A DNA stretch of 10,049 bases from Phototrophicales bacterium. GTDB taxonomy: Bacteria; Chloroflexota; Anaerolineae; Aggregatilineales; Phototrophicaceae. The translations under genes were made by a program, and so were the position numbers. Location of the stretch: the NCBI GenBank assembly GCA_002794515.1, contig PGTJ01000072.1, forward strand, positions 1-10,049, read 5' to 3'. The notes under the pieces are model-generated. The model had not been told where the DNA came from, did no database searches, and saw only the letters and a list, made by a program, of their open reading frames with translations. Below are positions 6,359 to 10,049 of the stretch, in pieces. Numbering within the stretch: the first letter of the stretch is position 1; every line of letters starts with the position of its first letter.

Positions 6359-6379
6359 AGCGCCTTTTGGGCGCTTTTT
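6359..6379 (+). terminator. Rho-independent terminator of the UbiA-family gene
   Basis: AGCGCC (6359-6364) and GGCGCT (6370-6375) form a 6-bp GC-rich stem with a 5-nt loop, running directly into TTTT (6376-6379). This is a textbook intrinsic terminator about 50 nt after the prenyltransferase stop. Confidence 0.8.
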
Positions 6380-6383
6380 ATCA

Positions 6384-6415
6384 TGTCGTGAGGTGGCTTT
6401 GAGCATCTCATGACA
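6384..6415 (+). other. Third hairpin in the convergent gap
   Basis: TGTCGTGAGGTG (6384-6395) pairs with CATCTCATGACA (6404-6415) over 12 positions around an 8-nt loop. Two of the pairs are G-U in plus-strand RNA but would be A-C mismatches in minus-strand RNA, so the structure favours plus-strand transcripts. No T-run follows. It may be a processing or back-up termination structure. Confidence 0.4.
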
Positions 6416-6426
6416 AATCTCTGCAT

Positions 6427-7215
6427 TTATCGCTCACGGGACATAGCTTCGATTTGCGCCTGTAATTGGCGGATTTGCGCCTCTTGCTGGGTGATAGTCT
6501 GTTGTAATTGTTGAATTTCATTTTTGAGCGCATCGGGTTGATATTTGTTAAATAATGTGATGAAGTAGATGAGGATCAACAAAAATATCAGGCTCGGTAG
6601 CAATTCTTTGATAACTTGATTGATTTTTAGCAATGCTTCCGCACGTTTCTGCGTGGGCGTTTTGGGGAGTGTCCGACCAAATGGCATCGATGATGGTTGC
6701 CGATTACTGCTCAGGCGACCTAATGGAGAGAATGGGCTGGGTGGGGGAGGCGGGGTCTTATTGCCTCCAAATCGACTACCAGACGGATTGGAATCGCCAC
6801 TACTTCCAAAGCCACCTCTACCCACAAACCGATTGCCACTATCTTCGCCACCAAACCGATGACTGCCATCACTATTGCCCCCAAAGCGACCACCACTCAA
6901 TGGTCTATCACCTGTAAAGGGTGGGTTTTTGCCTAAAAAGCCCGTAGATCCTGTGAATGGGTCTTCATCGTCATCATCAGTATCATCATCTGATTTAGAC
7001 AAGCCAAAGCGCGATAAGCCAGATGGTGGTCTGTTAAACCGCGATGTGAACGGATTGGTGGGGGGATTGATATTTTCATCATCTTTCGCCGTTTTTGCGT
7101 TACTGGGCGCATCAGGCATTCCATTCAAATCGAGGTTTTCATCTATAAATTTTGAGAAGCTATCTTTATCGTCCGCGTCAGGATTATCTTCGGGACGGCG
7201 TTCTTCATCAGCCAA
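6427..7215 (-). CDS. Low-complexity Asp/Gly/Pro-rich single-pass membrane protein with C-terminal coiled coil
   Basis: I recognise no family for this protein of 262 residues. The N-terminal 185 residues look disordered. They comprise an acidic start (EERRPEDNPDADDKD), an Asp run (SDDDTDDDDEDPF, about 75-87), a Gly/Ser/Arg-rich part with repeated RFGG (about 110-113, 120-123 and 148-151) and a poly-Pro run (about 155-159). One membrane helix follows (LLPSLIFLLILIYFITLF, about 205-222), then a Gln/Glu/Leu heptad coiled coil to the end (LKNEIQQLQQTITQQEAQIRQLQAQIEAM). Order and topology recall DivIC/FtsB-like proteins with a long cytoplasmic extension, but that is only a resemblance. TTG 7215 is preferred because GGGAG lies 8 nt upstream. 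An in-frame TTG at 7230 lacks such a site. It follows the DUF2344 gene but also has its own -10. Confidence 0.72.
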   Translation of the reverse strand: MADEERRPEDNPDADDKDSFSKFIDENLDLNGMPDAPSNAKTAKDDENINPPTNPFTSRFNRPPSGLSRFGLSKSDDDTDDDDEDPFTGSTGFLGKNPPFTGDRPLSGGRFGGNSDGSHRFGGEDSGNRFVGRGGFGSSGDSNPSGSRFGGNKTPPPPPSPFSPLGRLSSNRQPSSMPFGRTLPKTPTQKRAEALLKINQVIKELLPSLIFLLILIYFITLFNKYQPDALKNEIQQLQQTITQQEAQIRQLQAQIEAMSRER

Positions 7216-7253
7216 AATATCAGCTCCCAAACGATCACTATCTTATATTGTTT

Positions 7254-7282
7254 ATTATATGCCAAAACAAACAGTTTCTGCC
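7254..7282 (-). promoter_or_regulatory. Possible promoter of the low-complexity membrane protein gene
   Basis: On the minus strand TATAAT (7259-7254) is a perfect -10, about 40 nt before the TTG start at 7215. The region 16-18 bp upstream holds no good -35. The gene could also be read through from the DUF2344 gene, which ends at 7302. Confidence 0.4.
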
Positions 7283-7301
7283 ATAACCTCTCATGCCCAA
7301 T

Positions 7302-7976
7302 TCAAAATTTGATGAGTTTTTCATAATTTTCGAGGTGCAATTTATAGCGATGCACACTGACCACCTGCTCACTTAATCCGAGATGTTCTAGAACATCATG
7401 TGGACGCAGATTGCCCCGCTCCCCTGTATCCAGATGGGCATATAGGGTGTTGTCTTCGCCGATATATAAGGCGCGAATCATCGGGCGTAAATCGGTGACG
7501 GTGCGTCGTCCGTTACGTTCACTTTCGATTATAATCCGTTCCCGTGACAAAAGCCCCGCGATGCGTGATGTTAAATCATCATGGCTGATGTCATCTAGCA
7601 CAATCCGATATTCGGCACTCCGAATGAGTGTTTGAGGGGCGGGCATATCGATTGGCACAGCGATTACCCCATGTACACGCAATCCTTCGGGGCTGACAGC
7701 CATAATGCGCTCTGGCACATCTGCTAAATCGGCTAATGGTTCTCGCAGAGAAACATCCAGCAATTCACATTCGCTGGTGACACCCAACGGCAATTGTGCC
7801 GCCACTTGAATGCGTGGGCGGTTGCTAAAACCTTGTGAATAAAAGATTGGCAAATCGGCACGGCGCAACACCCGTTCCCATACTTTCGTCATATCTAAAC
7901 TGCCGATATACATCAGCGAGCCATATTTACCAAATGTGATATGCAAGCGTTGCTGTATGGGCGATATATGCGACAT
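7302..7976 (-). CDS. TIGR03936 family (DUF2344) radical-SAM-associated protein, stand-alone
   Basis: This 224-residue protein matches the DUF2344/TIGR03936 family, which occurs either fused to the C-terminus of a TIGR03960-type radical SAM protein or as a separate gene beside it. The recognisable block is ITFGKYGSLMYIGSLDMTKVWERVLRRADLPIFYSQGFSNRPRIQVAAQLPLG followed by TSECELLDV (residues 13-75). The family's usual SHLD is GSLD here. The C-terminal part (about 120-224) is less typical. ATG 7976 is chosen over the far-upstream ATG 8069 because homology begins at MSHISPIQQRLHITFGKYG, an AGAAGA site lies 4 nt before it, and the longer form would invade the divergent gene's control region. The biochemical role of the family is unresolved. 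No radical SAM gene is in the window. Confidence 0.82.
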   Translation of the reverse strand: MSHISPIQQRLHITFGKYGSLMYIGSLDMTKVWERVLRRADLPIFYSQGFSNRPRIQVAAQLPLGVTSECELLDVSLREPLADLADVPERIMAVSPEGLRVHGVIAVPIDMPAPQTLIRSAEYRIVLDDISHDDLTSRIAGLLSRERIIIESERNGRRTVTDLRPMIRALYIGEDNTLYAHLDTGERGNLRPHDVLEHLGLSEQVVSVHRYKLHLENYEKLIKF

Positions 7977-8069
7977 ATTGTCTTCTAGCCTTTTGTGATT
8001 AAACGTTCTAGGGTAAAATTTAAGCACAAAGTGATGGATAAATCCAACCGCAAAATTGGTGAATGACAC

Positions 8070-8531
8070 ATGACCACAACCATACCGCGCACAAAAAGAG
8101 TTGTATCGGCAAAAGCCAGTTTTCGGCGTGCCATGTTTTGGATTGTGGCAGTGACTATTTTCATATTTGGTGTGGGCATGATGCTGGTCATCGAAGCCTC
8201 GCCGATTGCATTATTGCCCGACCAAGTCTCGATTTTGGGCGATATTTTCATGGTTGTACTTTTGCTTTGCCCATTGATGCTTTGTGGATTACCCCTCTAT
8301 CTGGCATTGGTGGCAGGTGTATATGGATTAATACGGCTCGATTCTGGCACAGCTTATCGCTTGCGTCAATTACAACATACATCTCATAAAGTTCAAATGA
8401 CGACAGAAAAAGTGACGCAATCGCTCGCCAAACGGTCTATCCAACTTCATGCGCGGGCAGAATTTTTGCGCCCATTATTTCGTATATTCGACCGAATAGA
8501 GGATAAAAAAGATGATGGACAACGACAATAA
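8070..8531 (+). CDS. Uncharacterised two-helix membrane protein, first gene of SRAP operon
   Basis: I do not recognise this 153-residue protein. A basic N-terminus (MTTTIPRTKRVVSAKASFRR) is followed by two hydrophobic segments (about 21-42 and 56-88). A hydrophilic, probably helical C-terminal half follows (RLDSGTAYRLRQLQHTSHKVQMTTEKVTQSLAKR ...), and both ends are expected in the cytoplasm. The last 20 nt overlap the next gene. It is divergent from the DUF2344 gene across a 93-nt gap with no convincing promoter; a TAAAAT at 8014-8019 is the best -10 candidate. The coupling to a small membrane protein and a SRAP gene suggests one transcript, but not what it does. Confidence 0.75.
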   Translation: MTTTIPRTKRVVSAKASFRRAMFWIVAVTIFIFGVGMMLVIEASPIALLPDQVSILGDIFMVVLLLCPLMLCGLPLYLALVAGVYGLIRLDSGTAYRLRQLQHTSHKVQMTTEKVTQSLAKRSIQLHARAEFLRPLFRIFDRIEDKKDDGQRQ

Positions 8532-8763
8532 TGACAATTGGAAAAATCAGACGTATCTCATGGGGGGTATCGTTGGCGGTTTATTTGGATTACTTGCCGC
8601 TTATTTGTTTAATCGTGCCGCCGAAGAAGAAGCAGAACGCAATGGTGGAAAACCGACCAAAATCCCCACCATGCAACTGATTGGATTATCGCTCTCTGGT
8701 TTGAATTTTATCCGTCAAATCACCGAAGCGGGTAAAGGTGGCAAACAAGGAAAGAAGCGATAA
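8512..8763 (+). CDS. Small single-pass membrane protein, hypothetical
   Basis: This 83-residue protein has an Asn/Asp-rich N-terminus (MMDNDNNDNWKNQ) and one Gly-rich membrane helix (YLMGGIVGGLFGLLAAYLF, about 15-33). A charged stretch (NRAAEEEAERNGGKPTKIP), an amphipathic segment (MQLIGLSLSGLNFIRQIT) and a basic tail (KGGKQGKKR) follow. A strong AGAGGA site (8498-8503) lies 8 nt before the ATG at 8512, inside the preceding gene, and the two frames overlap by 20 nt, implying translational coupling. The next gene, SRAP, starts 3 nt after its stop. The layout is YtxH-like (N-terminal glycine-rich helix, then charged helix), but I see no convincing family match. Confidence 0.75.
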   Translation: MMDNDNNDNWKNQTYLMGGIVGGLFGLLAAYLFNRAAEEEAERNGGKPTKIPTMQLIGLSLSGLNFIRQITEAGKGGKQGKKR

Positions 8764-8766
8764 GTC

Positions 8767-9465
8767 ATGTGTGGACGATTTGTATTGGCGACCGATGCTC
8801 AGTCGCTTCAGACACATTTTCAATTGGATATTATCCCTGAAGGGTTTGTCATCGCCCGCTATAACATCGCGCCAACACAACCTGTCATCGTCATCACCAA
8901 TACTGCCCCCAAAACACTCACCTTACAAAAATGGGGTCTTATCCCTTCTTGGAGCAAAGACCCCAGCATCGCCAGTTCGCTGATTAATGCCCGTGCCGAG
9001 ACCTTGCACGAAAAACCCTCTTTTCGCACGGCATTCAAGCGCAGGCGTTGTTTAATCCCCGCCACTGGTTTTTATGAATGGGGCAAAGGTGAGGGCAAAA
9101 CCAAGCAACCATATTACATCCACCTCGCCGATAACCAGATTTTCGCCTTTGCTGGATTATGGGAGACGTGGCATAGTCCTGATGGTGATATGGTCGAGAC
9201 ATGTACGATTATCACCACCGAACCCAATGACCTCATCCGCCCATTGCACCATCGTATGGCGGTCATTTTAGATCCACACGATTATGAATTGTGGTTATCT
9301 CCTGATGAATTGCCACCATCAGCATTGATGCCATTGTTAAATCCGTATCCACAAGAAGATATGCGCTATCATCCTGTCTCATCACTGGTCAACAATGTAC
9401 GAAATGATTCGCCAGAGTGCATAAAGCCTTTTGTTCCACCCGACCAATCGGCGCTATTCACTTGA
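8767..9465 (+). CDS. yedK: SRAP-domain abasic-site-binding protein (YedK/HMCES type)
   Basis: This is a 232-residue SOS-response-associated peptidase family protein. Family members shield abasic sites in single-stranded DNA by forming a thiazolidine DNA-protein crosslink through Cys2, exposed after removal of Met1. The visible hallmarks are MCGRF (C2), RYNIAPTQ (31-38), KWGLIPSW (55-62), INARAET (N74, 73-79), RRCLIPATGFYEW (E104) and HHRM (H161), which match the active-site Cys, Asn, Glu and His of YedK. The motif after the His is usually RMPV; here it is RMAV (A165). Length is normal for the family. It is the third gene of a tight run, 3 nt after the small membrane protein stop. Translation likely uses the AAGGAAAGAAG region just upstream. 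No LexA-type operator was recognised. Confidence 0.95.
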   Translation: MCGRFVLATDAQSLQTHFQLDIIPEGFVIARYNIAPTQPVIVITNTAPKTLTLQKWGLIPSWSKDPSIASSLINARAETLHEKPSFRTAFKRRRCLIPATGFYEWGKGEGKTKQPYYIHLADNQIFAFAGLWETWHSPDGDMVETCTIITTEPNDLIRPLHHRMAVILDPHDYELWLSPDELPPSALMPLLNPYPQEDMRYHPVSSLVNNVRNDSPECIKPFVPPDQSALFT

Positions 9466-9472
9466 TAATCGG

Positions 9473-9502
9473 TTGATACACATCTCAATAATCCAGTTTA
9501 AT
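9473..9502 (+). promoter_or_regulatory. Promoter of the ABC ATPase gene
   Basis: TTGATA (9473-9478) and TTTAAT (9497-9502) each match the sigma-70 consensus at 5 of 6 positions, with 18-bp spacing. Transcription would begin near 9509. That is almost on top of the ATG at 9513 and favours the TTG start at 9528. Confidence 0.55.
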
Positions 9503-9527
9503 TCGATAATTCATGAGGAAATTTAGC

Positions 9528-10049
9528 TTGGCACATATCCAAACACAACAATTGGTCGTGGCGTATCCTGCGCCTGATGGTGGTGTATTGACGGCGCTTG
9601 GTCCCGTCAATATGACGATTAAACGCGGTGAATTTGTGGCTATTGTCGGCACAAGTGGCTGTGGCAAAAGCACCCTCATCCGTGTTTTGGCGGGCTTAAC
9701 CCCACCGACCGAAGGCATAGCCTTATTAGATGATAAACCTATCACTCGCCCATCATCGCAAGTGGGGGTGATGTTTCAATCGGCGAATTTGCTCCCTTGG
9801 CGCACCGTTTTAGAGAATATCGCCTTGCCTCTTGAACTGAGTGGTATGAAAAAATCTGACCGTTTGGCAATGGGGCGCGAATTATTGCCCTTGCTTGGGT
9901 TGGATGGTTTTGATAATGCATATCCATCGGCATTATCGGGCGGGATGGCGCAACGGGTGGCATTGGGGCGGGTGTTGATACAACGCCCACAGGTGTTATT
10001 ATTAGATGAGCCATTCGGCGCGTTGGATGCGCTCACCCGCGAGAAGATG
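9528..10049 (+). CDS. NitT/TauT-type ABC transporter ATPase, N-terminal part (runs off window)
   Basis: This is the nucleotide-binding subunit of an ABC importer; the frame is open to the last base. Numbered from the in-frame ATG at 9513, it shows Walker A GTSGCGKST (46-54), the Q-loop glutamine in VGVMFQSANLLPW (Q89), signature LSGGMAQR (141-148), Walker B VLLLDEP (161-167) and D-loop GALD (169-172). The NLLPWRTVLENIALPLEL stretch is typical of nitrate/sulfonate/thiamine-precursor (NitT/TauT) ATPases, the class that serves NMT1-type permeases. TTG 9528 is preferred as the start: GAGGAA (9515-9520) lies 7 nt upstream, while ATG 9513 has no Shine-Dalgarno sequence and sits almost at the predicted transcription start. 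The H-loop and C-terminus are beyond the window. It could power the RibXY-like importer, which has no ATPase of its own here, or a transporter encoded downstream. Confidence 0.92.
   Translation, partial: MAHIQTQQLVVAYPAPDGGVLTALGPVNMTIKRGEFVAIVGTSGCGKSTLIRVLAGLTPPTEGIALLDDKPITRPSSQVGVMFQSANLLPWRTVLENIALPLELSGMKKSDRLAMGRELLPLLGLDGFDNAYPSALSGGMAQRVALGRVLIQRPQVLLLDEPFGALDALTREKM

Noticed and set aside
6875..7312. Plus-strand ORF opposite the low-complexity gene (also 6620-6862 and 6633-6917)
   Set aside because: These are antisense shadows of Asp/Gly/Ser-rich repeats, which lack stops on the opposite strand. They have no ribosome site and no recognisable product.
7977..8069. N-terminal extension of the DUF2344 protein from ATG 8069
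   Set aside because: The extra 31 residues are not family-like and would cover the whole divergent intergenic region up to the next gene's start.
9485..10036. Minus-strand ORFs in the last 550 bases
   Set aside because: The plus strand here holds an ABC ATPase with all its motifs in order, so the minus-strand frames are shadows.
1..10049. Mobile element, prophage, CRISPR, toxin-antitoxin or defence island
   Set aside because: No transposase, integrase, terminal inverted repeats, regularly spaced repeats or defence-type domains were found. Composition looks even across the window.

Overview
The window most resembles a moderate-GC member of the Chloroflexota (Anaerolineae or relatives). This rests on an FMN-riboswitch-controlled RibX/RibY-type importer, a type described from Chloroflexus, and on a stand-alone TIGR03936/DUF2344 protein among many lineage-specific small membrane proteins. 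The assignment comes from gene content and is not proven. No tRNA, rRNA, CRISPR array, transposase or phage gene is visible, and the region reads as ordinary chromosome.

Layout, left to right. (1) Positions 1-699, plus strand: the C-terminal part of an FtsK/SpoIIIE DNA translocase. A possible 30-codon hydrophobic ORF and a hairpin follow. (2) Positions about 3197 down to 845, minus strand: a complete riboflavin-uptake unit, consisting of an extended -10 promoter, a full FMN aptamer (2963-3144), a leader with a duplicated 16-mer, an intrinsic terminator ending just before the start codon, an ABC permease (RibX-like) and an NMT1/THI5-like solute-binding protein (RibY-like). No ATPase lies in this operon. 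(3) Positions 5289 down to 3235, minus strand: a promoter, a secreted M1-family zinc metallopeptidase and a three-helix membrane protein of unknown function, 19 nt apart. (4) Positions 5379-6311, plus strand: a UbiA-family prenyltransferase, divergent from the peptidase, ending in a cluster of hairpins shared with the convergent gene after it. (5) Positions 7976 down to 6427, minus strand: a DUF2344 protein and a low-complexity Asp/Gly/Pro-rich single-pass membrane protein with a C-terminal coiled coil. (6) Positions 8070-9465, plus strand: a tight three-gene run of two small membrane proteins (overlapping by 20 nt) and a SRAP (YedK/HMCES-type) abasic-site-binding protein. (7) Position 9528 to the window end, plus strand: the N-terminal two thirds of a NitT/TauT-type ABC ATPase with its own promoter. 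It is a candidate partner for the RibXY-like importer or for another transporter beyond the window.

The best-supported regulatory story is the riboflavin importer. High FMN should fold the aptamer and let the terminator form, stopping transcription before the permease. The aptamer's CGGGGC is perfectly complementary to GCCCCG in the 5' arm of the terminator, which gives a plausible switching contact. The other units are housekeeping or uncharacterised and show no sign of recent transfer.
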